DNA from: Pseudomonas cedrina subsp. cedrina
GTDB lineage: Bacteria > Pseudomonadota > Gammaproteobacteria > Pseudomonadales > Pseudomonadaceae
Direction of reading: 5' to 3'
DNA length: 64,000 nt
NCBI RefSeq assembly: GCF_001983175.1
Contig: NZ_MNPW01000007.1
Location: 124,001 to 188,000 of the forward strand
Numbering within the stretch: position 1 is the first letter of the stretch; the number at the start of each line of letters is the position of its first letter. The position numbers and the translations under genes were made by a program. Positions 55,370 through 63,601 of the stretch are shown here, piece after piece. The notes beneath the pieces were generated by a model. The model was not told the origin of the DNA. It did no database searches and worked only from the letters and a program-made list of their open reading frames with translations.

Positions 55370-56368
55370 ATGAGCGAAAAGCCCCTTTCAGAAGCCGAAT
55401 ATGACGCTATCACCGATGCCGCCGCGCATTGGTGCATGCGCCTGCACGCAGGCGATTGCACGGCGCAGGAACGTCAGGCTTTTGCGCAATGGCACGACGC
55501 CGACCCGCTGCACGCCTTTGAATACGCGGCCATGCTGGAAATCTGGGATGTCGCCGACCACCTCCCGCGCACCGAAACCGCACCGGCACCGGTGGCGCCG
55601 TTCAAGCCCCGCAGTCGCGTGCGCACCTACGCGGTGGCGGCGGCGGTTTGCCTGGCCGCCCTGCCCCTCGCGGCCTTTACCGGTTGGGAAGCCGGTTGGT
55701 TACCCAGTTCCTACGAGCGCTTCGAGGCCGCCGACGGCCTGCGCCAGGTCACCCTGGGCGATGGCAGCCAGGTTGAACTCAACCTCGGCACCGAATTGGT
55801 CTACAGCCAGTACAAGGATCAGCGGCGGGTCACGCTGAAAAAGGGCGAAGCGTTCTTCAACGTCAGGCATGACAGCGCCCATCCGTTTATCGTGCATGCG
55901 GGCAATGGCCAGGTGCGTGTCACAGGCACCCAGTTCAACGTCTGGAAGTACGAGGACCAGGTGCGGGTGATGCTGCTCGAAGGTTCGGTGCAGATTGCCA
56001 GCGACCAGGTCCACGGCAGCGTGCCCCTGACGCCCGGCATGCAAGCCAGCTATCAGCGGGGCGATGCCACGCCAAGCGTGCGCGCGATCAACCCCTACGA
56101 CACGGCGCTGGCCTGGCGCCAGGGCAAGCTGATCCTCGACAACCTGGCCCTGGCCGACGCGCTGCCCTTGATCAACCGCTACCTGAGCAAACCGGTGATG
56201 CTGGCCGACGCCGGCACCGGGGCGATCCGCATCGGTGGCATCTACAACATCAATGAGGTCAACAACCTCATCCCTTCCCTGCCCAAAGTCTTGCCGGTCT
56301 ACCTGACCCAGAACCAGGACGGCAACCCCGTACTCAACTCGATCCCGCGTAAAGCGCCCAAGGGCTGA
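55370..56368 (+). CDS. FecR-like transmembrane anti-sigma factor, orphan
   Basis: 332 residues from ATG 55370 (AGGA 7 nt upstream; a GTG at 55349 after GGAGG is the alternative). N-terminal cytoplasmic DUF4880-type domain (DAAAHWCMRLHAGDCTAQER), one membrane segment (TYAVAAAVCLAALPLAAFTG), then the periplasmic FecR domain (RQVTLGDGSQVELNLGTELV; VRVTGTQFNVWKYEDQVRVM). It ends with an STN-like segment (ALPLINRYLSKPVMLADAG). FecR proteins normally sit beside an ECF sigma gene and a TonB receptor. Neither is here: PepSY lies upstream and the fap operon downstream. Confidence 0.9.
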   Translation: MSEKPLSEAEYDAITDAAAHWCMRLHAGDCTAQERQAFAQWHDADPLHAFEYAAMLEIWDVADHLPRTETAPAPVAPFKPRSRVRTYAVAAAVCLAALPLAAFTGWEAGWLPSSYERFEAADGLRQVTLGDGSQVELNLGTELVYSQYKDQRRVTLKKGEAFFNVRHDSAHPFIVHAGNGQVRVTGTQFNVWKYEDQVRVMLLEGSVQIASDQVHGSVPLTPGMQASYQRGDATPSVRAINPYDTALAWRQGKLILDNLALADALPLINRYLSKPVMLADAGTGAIRIGGIYNINEVNNLIPSLPKVLPVYLTQNQDGNPVLNSIPRKAPKG

Positions 56369-56545
56369 GCTTTTGCCTGCCTGCACAGGCTTAGTCACGC
56401 CCCAACTGTCCATTTCTTTAACACCTCGATGCCCTGGATCGCCCGAGCGGCGTGGGTTCGGTGTTTTTTCCCGGGTGGTGTTACAGCGTTGATACAGCGG
56501 CTGAAGCGTTTGCGCAGTGGCTGGGACGTTGCGCGCGGGCAGCCC

Positions 56546-56567
56546 GGTGTTTCATGGGCGAAACACC
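56546..56567. promoter_or_regulatory. Candidate activator site upstream of fapA
   Basis: GGTGTTTC-ATGGGC-GAAACACC, a perfect 8-bp inverted repeat, centred about 75 bp upstream of the sigma-54 -24 box. That is the usual distance for a bacterial enhancer-binding protein. The neighbouring VpsR-like activator is the obvious candidate. Confidence 0.55.
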
Positions 56568-56628
56568 ACTGCCATCATTTTGCCCATGAATACTCGCAAG
56601 CCATTGAATATAGAGACTAAGTAAAAAG

Positions 56629-56644
56629 CGGCACGTCTTCTGCA
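56629..56644 (+). promoter_or_regulatory. Sigma-54 promoter of the fap operon
   Basis: CGGCACGTCTTCTGCA: GG at -24 and GC at -12 with exact 10-nt spacing and a CACG core. It lies 53 bp before the fapA GTG. A sigma-54 activator gene lies just beyond the other end of the operon. Confidence 0.75.
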
Positions 56645-56696
56645 CTCTTCCTGACAGCGCTGTTTAGGGTCAGCGTGGAGCATAAGGACTGTCGCC

Positions 56697-57143
56697 GTGA
56701 ATACACTCACTCAAGGTTCGATGAACGTACTGCTGGTCAGCTGTGTACTCAGTACCGGTATCAGTGTTCCGAGCTTTGCGGGTGACGGCGTCATCGTCAC
56801 CGGGCGCGACGTACAGGGGCATATGTACGGGCGGCCTTACGGCAAAGACCCCTATCCCAGCACCGCCAATGCCAACCCAAGCCGCGAGATCCTGGGTTCC
56901 ACCGGCGAACTCAGTGACCTGGACATCGGTGGCATCAGCAGCGGCTCGAGCATCACCCGCGCCATCATGCCCAACGGCAACCTCCCCGGTTTGAATAACG
57001 CCCAAGGCAGCGTGACGACACTCGGCTCCGGCGCAGCCGCAGGCCATGGCGCGGGCGCCTCGATGGGTGGGCAGATCAGCGACTCGATCCAGCGGGGCAT
57101 GGCGCCCTTGAACAACATCGGCAACCTGCTGGGGGGGCAATAA
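56697..57143 (+). CDS. fapA: FapA, functional amyloid operon protein
   Basis: 148 residues. The start is GTG 56697, preceded by AAGGA nine nt upstream; ATG 56721 would cut the signal peptide. Signal sequence [20 protein letters not shown] ends before GDG. The mature part is glycine-, serine- and asparagine-rich ([14 protein letters not shown] start, [10 protein letters not shown] region, ending [10 protein letters not shown]) as in FapA, which influences how FapB and FapC assemble. First gene of fapABCDEF, stop overlapping the fapB start (TAATG). Confidence 0.9.
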   Translation: MNTLTQGSMNVLLVSCVLSTGISVPSFAGDGVIVTGRDVQGHMYGRPYGKDPYPSTANANPSREILGSTGELSDLDIGGISSGSSITRAIMPNGNLPGLNNAQGSVTTLGSGAAAGHGAGASMGGQISDSIQRGMAPLNNIGNLLGGQ

Positions 57144-57694
57144 TGAACCGCTCCCTGCTCATTCTGGCCCTGCTGGGCAGCGCTTCGGTCATGGCCGACA
57201 ACACCGCCGTGATCAACGACAGCGGCAAGGGCTACAACGGCAACCTGATGATCAACCAGGCGGCGGGCGATCAGTTGCAGATGATCAACAACCGCGCCGT
57301 CGCGCTTGGTGGCCAGGCCACCACTCGCTCTGTCCAGAACATGAACGGCAAGGTCGACCCGTCCCTGAACGCCAAGGCGGCGATCGAGGGCGCCTCTTTT
57401 ACCAACGGCAGCGGCATGCTGGGCGTCAACCAGTCGGCCGGGGCTCATAACCAATCCATCAATGCCGTGCGGATCAGCATCAACCCTGGCCCGCAAAGCA
57501 TCGACGACAGCGTCCTGTTGCAACAGAACACGACGACGCTGGCAACCGACTCAGGGCTCACCCCCACCACTGGCAGCCGCCAGGTCGTGACAAGCGACCA
57601 GGCCTTCACCGGCAGCCGAGGAGTGACACAGGTGACCCAGAGTGCCGGGGTGGCAAACCGCGTGGCTAACACCCTGAGCATCACTATCAAGTAA
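57143..57694 (+). CDS. fapB: FapB, minor amyloid subunit/nucleator
   Basis: 183 residues with signal peptide [18 protein letters not shown]. The mature protein is Q/N/G/A-rich with imperfect repeats built on GYNGNLMINQAAGDQLQMIN, GMLGVNQSAGAHNQSINAVR and GVTQVTQSAGVANRVANTLS, the strand-turn units of Fap fibres. FapB is secreted by FapF and is thought to nucleate or build in with FapC. Overlaps fapA; 67 bp before fapC. Confidence 0.92.
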   Translation: MNRSLLILALLGSASVMADNTAVINDSGKGYNGNLMINQAAGDQLQMINNRAVALGGQATTRSVQNMNGKVDPSLNAKAAIEGASFTNGSGMLGVNQSAGAHNQSINAVRISINPGPQSIDDSVLLQQNTTTLATDSGLTPTTGSRQVVTSDQAFTGSRGVTQVTQSAGVANRVANTLSITIK

Positions 57695-57761
57695 CCGCTT
57701 GGTAGCGCACGTTCGACCGTACCAACACTTAACCAACCAATTAGAAGCAAGGAGAAACACC

Positions 57762-58508
57762 ATGAAACCTCAAATGGCCCTGAAACCACTGGTTTTCGCG
57801 CTCGCCGCACTCATGGCTGCTGCTGCCCAGGCAGGTGGTGGCTGGCACCCTGCGCCACAGCCAACCGGCGTGGTTGCCTCGGTGGTTACCGATGTGCAAA
57901 ACAGCGTGGGCAACAAGTTCGACGACACCAAGACCGAAAACAACGCCTCCGCCGATGGCTCGGTGACCGGCAACAGCGGTAACACCGGCGTCAACGTTCA
58001 AGCCGGCAGCGGCAACCAGGCCGATAACTCTGGCGCTATCTCCAGCGCCAAAGGCGACTTTGCGACCGTGTTCGCCGTTGTCGACGTGAACCAGAACAGC
58101 GCGCTGAACAACTTCGTCAACAAAGGCACGCAAAACAACGCGTCCCTGGATAACTCGGTTAACGGGAACTCCGGTAACGTGGGCTACAACGGCCAGGCTG
58201 GGCAAGGCAACCAAGGTAAAAACAACCTGGCAATTACCACTGCCGACGGCAAAAACATCGCAGCGGCCGCCAACACCGAGCAAAACTCGCTCGGCAACAG
58301 CTACCTCAACGCTGCCGCTACCAGCTACGGCTATGGCCATGGCGGCAAAGCCCAGTATGTGTCGAACAACTCCAGCCTCGACAACTCGGCTAACCGCAAC
58401 TCCGGCAACTTGGGTGTGAACCTGCAATCGGGCTCGGGCAACCAAGGCAGCAACAGCCTGTCGATCGGCCAGGGTTGCAGCGTCTGCGCCAGCGGCGTGC
58501 GCTTCTGA
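57762..58508 (+). CDS. fapC: FapC, major amyloid fibre subunit
   Basis: 248 residues from ATG 57762 (GGAG eight nt upstream). The signal peptide ends AQA-G at residue 24. Three amyloid repeats of about 35 residues lie at roughly 59-94, 124-159 and 202-237, each with NNAS/SLDxS, GNSGN.GxN and Q.G.GNQ.xNS patterns (for example NSGNTGVNVQAGSGNQADNS). The linkers between them are alanine- and asparagine-rich. The C-terminal CSVC (C239, C242) is the conserved CxxC of FapC. Size resembles the short FapC of strain UK4 rather than the longer P. aeruginosa form. A terminator follows. Confidence 0.95.
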   Translation: MKPQMALKPLVFALAALMAAAAQAGGGWHPAPQPTGVVASVVTDVQNSVGNKFDDTKTENNASADGSVTGNSGNTGVNVQAGSGNQADNSGAISSAKGDFATVFAVVDVNQNSALNNFVNKGTQNNASLDNSVNGNSGNVGYNGQAGQGNQGKNNLAITTADGKNIAAAANTEQNSLGNSYLNAAATSYGYGHGGKAQYVSNNSSLDNSANRNSGNLGVNLQSGSGNQGSNSLSIGQGCSVCASGVRF

Positions 58509-58515
58509 TCCAACG

Positions 58516-58540
58516 GGGCCTTGGCAACAAGGCCCTTTTT
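58516..58540 (+). terminator. Intrinsic terminator between fapC and fapD
   Basis: GGGCCTT-GGCAAC-AAGGCCC stem, then TTTTTATT, starting 7 nt after the fapC stop. It sits inside the operon and would limit read-through into fapDEF, giving excess of the structural subunits. Confidence 0.88.
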
Positions 58541-58568
58541 ATTCCCGTGTCCATCAGGTCACACGATC

Positions 58569-59249
58569 ATGCGTCTCGCGACCCTCAGCCTCCTGCTGCT
58601 GCTCACCGGCCCGACTTGGGCGGGCACCATGGCGATCTCCGCCATGCCTGGCGGTGCAGTCATCTACAAGAAGGTCGAGAGCATCCGTGAGCGCCGGTTC
58701 GCCAACCTGGTGGAACAGAAAACCGATTTCAGCTGCGGTGCCGCGGCACTTGCCACCATCCTGCGCCAGGGCTATTGGCTCGACGTAGACGAAGACCACG
58801 TCATCAAAGGCATGCTGGTCAATGCCGACCAGGACCTGGTTCGCACCCAGGGCTTTTCCATGCTGGACATGAAGCGCTACCTCGAAAGCATCGGCATGCG
58901 TGCCCGGGGCTACAAGATCGCAGCGGACACCCTGGTGACCGTGAAGATCCCTGTGGTGGTGCTGCTGGAAATACGTGGCTACAAGCACTTCGTGGTGTTG
59001 CAGCGCGCGGACAAGGACTGGGTCTATATCGGCGACCCGGTGCTGGGCCACAAGCGCTACTCACACGGCGACTTCGTCAAGGGCTGGAATGGCATTGTCT
59101 TCGCCGTGCTGGGTGAAGGTTACGACAAGGCCAACGCCTTGCTCGATCCGCCCACGCCGTTGACCGCCAAGAATCAGTTGAACACGTTCCGGCCCGTAGG
59201 CGATGCCGAGCTGATGGATTTCGGTTTCATCCAGAGCGACTTCTTCTAA
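58569..59249 (+). CDS. fapD: FapD, C39-family cysteine protease
   Basis: 226 residues from ATG 58569 with a signal peptide (LATLSLLLLLTGPTWAG). Peptidase C39-like triad: C56 (KTDFSCGAAALATIL), H140 (IRGYKHFVVLQ) and D156 (WVYIGDPVLGHKRY). It is the periplasmic protease of the Fap system, needed for fibre export, probably by processing a Fap component. Downstream of the fapC terminator, 38 bp before fapE. Confidence 0.93.
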   Translation: MRLATLSLLLLLTGPTWAGTMAISAMPGGAVIYKKVESIRERRFANLVEQKTDFSCGAAALATILRQGYWLDVDEDHVIKGMLVNADQDLVRTQGFSMLDMKRYLESIGMRARGYKIAADTLVTVKIPVVVLLEIRGYKHFVVLQRADKDWVYIGDPVLGHKRYSHGDFVKGWNGIVFAVLGEGYDKANALLDPPTPLTAKNQLNTFRPVGDAELMDFGFIQSDFF

Positions 59250-59287
59250 GAAGCGCAATAAGGGGCAGGACGCTCCAGGAGCAGCAG

Positions 59288-60031
59288 ATGAACACTTCCC
59301 GTTGGCTGACGGTCATGTGTCTGGCAGCCTCGATGCCCGCTTATGCTTCGTCGGGGTTCAAGCCCATTGAACTCAAGGATTCGGAGATGGCCGAACTGCG
59401 CGGCCGCTACGTGATGCCGGGGCGGATCATCAGCTTCGGCATTGTCATGAGCAGCACCTGGACCAATGCCGTGGGCGACAGCATCACCGGCAAGGCCAGC
59501 ATGCAGGTCGACGCGTCAACCATCACTCCGCAGTTTTATGTGCAGACCACCGGCTCGGCCGGCACGGGCACCCAGCAGAACACTGGCACCGGCAACGTGG
59601 TCGGCGGTGCCGGCCTGGGTACCGGCACGGGCGTGACGCAAAGCGTGCGCACCGCCGGCGACGGCAACACCGCCTACAACAATGTCGGCATCAACGTCAC
59701 TGAGAACGGCTTCGCCCCTGCCAATATCGTGCAGTCAGGCCAGGTGCTGGTGGCCGGCGGCACCGTCACCGGCGACAGCGCGGCAGGCCGTGTGAGTGTG
59801 TCGGCCGGCAATGGCGGCTTGCAGATGGCGATCCAGGGCAATCATAACCAAGGCAACAGCCTCCAGCAGATTGGCGGCGGCCAGGTGCTGCAAGGCACGG
59901 TGCTGACCGGCGACAGAAACTTCGTCAGCAATATGACGCAGCTCAATGTGGTGATGAATAACGGACTTGGCAACGCTGCGTTGAACTGCAACCTGGACCA
60001 ACTCAAAGGCCTACGCACGCTCGGTTATTGA
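59288..60031 (+). CDS. fapE: FapE, amyloid-associated extracellular protein
   Basis: 247 residues with signal peptide [20 protein letters not shown]. The mature part starts [20 protein letters not shown] and becomes glycine/threonine/asparagine-rich ([40 protein letters not shown]), similar in style to FapB/C. FapE is found with the fibres in small amounts and is partly required for their export. The 3' end overlaps the frame before fapF; fapF starts 50 bp on. Confidence 0.9.
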   Translation: MNTSRWLTVMCLAASMPAYASSGFKPIELKDSEMAELRGRYVMPGRIISFGIVMSSTWTNAVGDSITGKASMQVDASTITPQFYVQTTGSAGTGTQQNTGTGNVVGGAGLGTGTGVTQSVRTAGDGNTAYNNVGINVTENGFAPANIVQSGQVLVAGGTVTGDSAAGRVSVSAGNGGLQMAIQGNHNQGNSLQQIGGGQVLQGTVLTGDRNFVSNMTQLNVVMNNGLGNAALNCNLDQLKGLRTLGY

Positions 60032-60081
60032 ACTACGCTGACCCTCGACACTTACGCATTAGAAAAAGGACGGCTTATTTC

Positions 60082-61386
60082 ATGCATCGATCGTTATCGC
60101 TACGCGCGGTGATCTGTTTAAGTACGCTCTTGCCCGCATCCGTGTTGTATGCCGCGCCAGACGCCGATATCGAAACGCTCAAACAGGAACTCCTGGAACT
60201 CAAACAGCGGTACGAAGTGCAGCAAAAAGCCTTGGCGGTATTGGAACAGCGCGTGCGCCAGGTCGAGGATCAGCCGCAGGCGGCGCCCCCCAAGCGCCTG
60301 GCCAAATCCCCGGCGGATTTTCAGAAGGCCAGCGGCACCACCATTGCCGGTACCGGCGCGGCGGCGGCCTCCGGCGGTGCGGGCGGCGGTGGCAGTTCGT
60401 ATGGACAGTCGCTCAAGGACGACTCGGCGCCGGCGCAAAGTGTGAGTAACTTGTACAACGAGGCCAGCGGCTTTTTCGGCAATGGCAAGTTCAGCTTTGA
60501 AACCGGCGTCACTTACGCTCGCTATGATGCACGCCAACTGACGCTCAACGGTTTCCTGGCGCTGGACTCGATCTTTCTGGGCAATATCAACCTGGACCGG
60601 ATCAAGTCGGATAACTGGACCGTCGATATGACCGGGCGCTACAACCTGGACAATCGTTGGCAGTTCGACGTGAACGTGCCGGTGGTGTATCGCGAGTCGA
60701 CTTACCAGTCCGGCGGCGCGGGCAACAATGGCAACGCCACCTCGGAAGAATCGGTGACCCGCGACCCGACCCTCGGCGACGTCAACTTCGGCGTGGCCTA
60801 CAAGTTCCTGGATGAAACCCCGACTCTACCGGATGCGGTGGTGTCGTTGCGCGTCAAGGCGCCAACGGGCAAGGAACCCTTTGGCATCAAGTTGGTACGC
60901 TCAACCGCCAACGACAACCTGTACGTGCCGGAAAACCTGCCGACGGGTAATGGTGTCTGGTCGATCACGCCGGGTATCTCGCTGGTCAAGACCTTCGACC
61001 CGGCCGTGCTGTTCGGCTCGCTGTCCTATACCCACAACTTCGAAGAGTCGTTCGACGATATCAGCAGCGAACAGAATCAGAAGGTCGGCGGCAAAGTCAG
61101 CCTCGGCGACAGTTTCCAGCTAGGAATGGGGGTGGCCTTCGCCCTGAACGAGAAGATGAGCATGTCGTTCTCGGTGTCCGATCTGATACAGCGCAAGAGC
61201 AAGCTCAAGCCGAACGGCGGGGACTGGCAGTCGGTGGTGTCCAGCGATGCCAACGCGGGTTATTTCAACGTGGGGATGACGATTGCGGCGTCGGATAACC
61301 TGACGATCGTGCCGAACCTGGCGATCGGCATGACGGACGATGCGCCGGACTTTACGTTCAGTTTGAAGTTTCCATATTACTTCTAG
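60082..61386 (+). CDS. fapF: FapF, outer-membrane amyloid secretion channel
   Basis: 434 residues from ATG 60082, signal peptide ending SVLYAA. A coiled-coil of about 40 residues follows ([20 protein letters not shown]), as in FapF where it trimerises the pore and gates it. After a glycine/alanine-rich linker comes a 12-strand type beta-barrel of alternating residues ending in a terminal aromatic strand ([11 protein letters not shown]), the outer-membrane insertion signal. It exports FapB, FapC and FapE. Last gene of the operon. Confidence 0.94.
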   Translation: MHRSLSLRAVICLSTLLPASVLYAAPDADIETLKQELLELKQRYEVQQKALAVLEQRVRQVEDQPQAAPPKRLAKSPADFQKASGTTIAGTGAAAASGGAGGGGSSYGQSLKDDSAPAQSVSNLYNEASGFFGNGKFSFETGVTYARYDARQLTLNGFLALDSIFLGNINLDRIKSDNWTVDMTGRYNLDNRWQFDVNVPVVYRESTYQSGGAGNNGNATSEESVTRDPTLGDVNFGVAYKFLDETPTLPDAVVSLRVKAPTGKEPFGIKLVRSTANDNLYVPENLPTGNGVWSITPGISLVKTFDPAVLFGSLSYTHNFEESFDDISSEQNQKVGGKVSLGDSFQLGMGVAFALNEKMSMSFSVSDLIQRKSKLKPNGGDWQSVVSSDANAGYFNVGMTIAASDNLTIVPNLAIGMTDDAPDFTFSLKFPYYF

Positions 61387-61397
61387 CGACCACGGAC

Positions 61398-61531
61398 TGT
61401 AGTGAGCGGGCTTGCCCCGCGCTGGGTGGCGAAGCCGCCCCAATAAAGACACCGCAGTGTTCCAGATAAAACCGAGCAGCCTGGTTTGGGGCGGCTTCGC
61501 CCCCCAGCGCGGGGCAAGCCCGCTCACTACA
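61398..61531. repeat. Type 2 REP inverted repeat
   Basis: TGTAGTGAGCGGGCTTGCCC and its complement ending TCACTACA, arms about 43 bp, 11 bp after the fapF stop. Confidence 0.92.
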
Positions 61532-61555
61532 ATTGATCGTGCACACGCGGGAAGG

Positions 61556-61593
61556 AAAAGCCCCACAACGATAAGGGTCATTGTGGGGCTTTT
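61556..61593. terminator. Bidirectional terminator between fapF and the sigma-54 activator
   Basis: AAAAGCCCCACAA and TTGTGGGGCTTTT, a perfect 13-bp stem with 12-nt loop. A/T runs on both sides allow termination of the convergent fap and activator transcripts. Confidence 0.9.
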
Positions 61594-61606
61594 CGGTTTA
61601 CCCGCC

Positions 61607-62935
61607 CTAGCGGATCTGGTGTTTGTGCAGCAACCGGTAGAACGTGGGCCGGGAAATCCCCAGCACGCGGGCCGCGACGCTCAGGTTGTCGCTGTGCCGG
61701 TTGAGCACATCGCACAGCGCCTGGCGTTCGGCGCGGTGCTTGTAGTCTTCCAGTGTAGCCATTGGCACCGACAGTGCCGGTTGGCCGTGCAATCCCAGGT
61801 CGGCCGCCTCGATCTGTCGCCCTTCGGCGAGTACCAGGCCACGGCGCACGCGGTTGGCCAGCTCGCGCACGTTCCCCGGCCAGGGGTGCTGGCCCATTGC
61901 GACCAGGGCATCGTCACTGAAACTGCGCGGGCGGCGGCCGGTTTCCTGGCTGTAGAAGCGCGAAAAGTGGTTGGCCAACATCGCGACGTCGCCATGGCGT
62001 TCGCGCAGGGGGGCGGTGACCACTTGCAGCACATTGAGGCGGTAGTACAAGTCTTCGCGAAAGGTGCCCTTCTCCACTGCGGCTTCCAGATCGACGTGAG
62101 TGGCGGCCAATACCCGCACATCCACCGCAATCGGCTGGCTGCCACCCACTCGCTCGATGTGTTTTTCCTGTAAAAAGCGCAACAGGTTGGCTTGCAGCTC
62201 CATCGGCAGGTCGCCGATTTCATCCAGAAACAAGGTGCCGCCGTTGGCCGCTTCGATGCGTCCGATCTTGCGCTGGTGGGCGCCGGTAAACGCACCCTTT
62301 TCATGGCCGAACAATTCGGATTGGATCAAATGCTCCGGGATTGCACCGCAGTTGATCGCCACAAACGGTTTGCCCTGGCGTTGGGATTGGCGGTGCAGCG
62401 TCTTGGCCACCAGCTCCTTGCCGGTCCCGCTGTCGCCACGGATCAACACCGGGGATTCGGTGGGCGCCAATTTGGACAGCAGTTTGCGCAGCTCGCGAAT
62501 CGGGCGGCTATCGCCCAGCAGTTCATGCTCAGGCTCATCCACCAGGGTATGGCCCTTGCCCCGCAGGCGCGCCATGCCGAAGGCACGGCCCAACGTGACC
62601 TGCACGCGGGCAACATCAAAGGGCAAGGTATGGAAGTCGAAAAACCATTCGCACACAAAATCGCCGACGTTTTGCAGGCGCAGCACGTCCTGGCTGAGCA
62701 CGGCGATCCATTCGGTGGTGCCGCTGCGCCCGATCAGTTCCTTGACCGCCTCCGGGCGCTCCAGGTGATAAGGCTGCAGGCGCAACAGGCCGACATCACA
62801 GGACCGGTCACCGACCGCTGCCAACGTGCAGCTGTCGACTTCCCACCCCGCCGTGCGCAAACCGGGCAGCAGCGCGTGGCAGTCCTCACACGGATCGACC
62901 ACTAGCAAACGGCGTTGAACGGGGGGTCCACCCAT
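61607..62935 (-). CDS. VpsR-like sigma-54 enhancer-binding activator
   Basis: 442 residues. The N-terminal receiver-like domain (about 1-125) lacks a normal phosphoacceptor aspartate and has [17 protein letters not shown], typical of VpsR-type regulators. The AAA+ domain has Walker A GDSGTGKE (167-174), GAFTGA for sigma-54 contact (214-219) and Walker [11 protein letters not shown] (232-241). The C-terminal Fis-type helix-turn-helix is [20 protein letters not shown]. VpsR of Vibrio binds c-di-GMP, so this protein may too. Convergent with fapABCDEF, whose promoter is sigma-54 type; control of fap is the leading inference. Confidence 0.88.
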   Translation of the reverse strand: MGGPPVQRRLLVVDPCEDCHALLPGLRTAGWEVDSCTLAAVGDRSCDVGLLRLQPYHLERPEAVKELIGRSGTTEWIAVLSQDVLRLQNVGDFVCEWFFDFHTLPFDVARVQVTLGRAFGMARLRGKGHTLVDEPEHELLGDSRPIRELRKLLSKLAPTESPVLIRGDSGTGKELVAKTLHRQSQRQGKPFVAINCGAIPEHLIQSELFGHEKGAFTGAHQRKIGRIEAANGGTLFLDEIGDLPMELQANLLRFLQEKHIERVGGSQPIAVDVRVLAATHVDLEAAVEKGTFREDLYYRLNVLQVVTAPLRERHGDVAMLANHFSRFYSQETGRRPRSFSDDALVAMGQHPWPGNVRELANRVRRGLVLAEGRQIEAADLGLHGQPALSVPMATLEDYKHRAERQALCDVLNRHSDNLSVAARVLGISRPTFYRLLHKHQIR

Positions 62936-63276
62936 GACTGTTCCTTGGCGTCAAAATTGTTAAATGTATTTATAAACAATAGTTTGTGACGTCTGCTGCT
63001 AACCCTAGCAAGATCTTGACGCGCGCCTTGTACCGATTCGCTATAAGTCGGGGCGAAAAGCCACTTCCGCGCGCGTTGAGCAATAAGGTAGCGCGCAACC
63101 GAACTTTCATTCAGCTTTCAAAACAGTCGCTTACATGACGTCAATCAGTAAAAGTTGAAAATAGTTGCTCTAGCATGTGACCCGCACCCCGCCATCGTGC
63201 ATCAGTACAAGTAACCCGCCGCACGGTCAGCCCAACCGCCGGCACTCACTTGAATGGGCAATGAGAGAGAACCCAC
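62936..63276. other. 341-bp intergenic region, no gene seen
   Basis: AT-rich near the activator gene (ATTGTTAAATGTATTTATAA, then ACAAT forms a weak inverted repeat). A TTGACG at about 63016 and TATAAG about 20 bp later make a poorly spaced sigma-70-like pair toward the gene at 63277. A TGACGTCA palindrome is at 63136-63143. No ORF or structured RNA could be supported. Confidence 0.4.
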
Positions 63277-63537
63277 ATGAACGCCCCGCTCCGCATCAAC
63301 GACGCTCTTTTGATCGCAGACCGTGCTTTCCAACCCTTTCAGTGCGTGGCCTGGCACGATGGCAACGGCGCCCTGAGCCTGAGCGTCATCGATCGCACCA
63401 ATACGCGTATCGGCAGCAAACAATTGTCGTCGAGTGCCTGCACCGATCCGGCGCAGTTGGAAAACTTGCTGTTGCAAGCTCGCGCCGAGCTCGATAAAGA
63501 TGGCTACCAGTTGCAGTCCTGGGCAATGCCGAAGTAA
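63277..63537 (+). CDS. Conserved hypothetical protein (Pseudomonas)
   Basis: 86 residues, start ATG 63277 with GAGAGA upstream. No signal peptide or membrane segment. Beta-rich first half (LRINDALLIADRAFQPFQCV, LSLSVIDRTNTRIGSKQLSS) and a helix near the end (PAQLENLLLQARAELDKDGY). Composition is normal for the genome. I do not recognise the family. It is convergent with the HAD gene, with a strong hairpin between. Confidence 0.65.
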   Translation: MNAPLRINDALLIADRAFQPFQCVAWHDGNGALSLSVIDRTNTRIGSKQLSSSACTDPAQLENLLLQARAELDKDGYQLQSWAMPK

Positions 63538-63547
63538 TCGGCAGCCT

Positions 63548-63580
63548 AACTTGCGCTCATGGTTTAAATGAGCGCAAGTT
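63548..63580. terminator. Strong hairpin between convergent genes
   Basis: AACTTGCGCTCAT and ATGAGCGCAAGTT, a perfect 13-bp stem with loop GGTTTAA. No T-tract on either side, so a shared 3' hairpin or weak bidirectional terminator. Confidence 0.65.
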
Positions 63581-63601
63581 CAGTGTTAGAACACACGACG
63601 C

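Noticed and set aside
57940..58480. Regularly repeated sequence that might be a CRISPR or other DNA repeat array
   Set aside because: The periodicity is at protein level: three degenerate amyloid repeats of FapC, not identical DNA repeats with unique spacers.
63136..63143. TGACGTCA palindrome as an operator
   Set aside because: An isolated 8-bp palindrome with no second copy or clear promoter relation.
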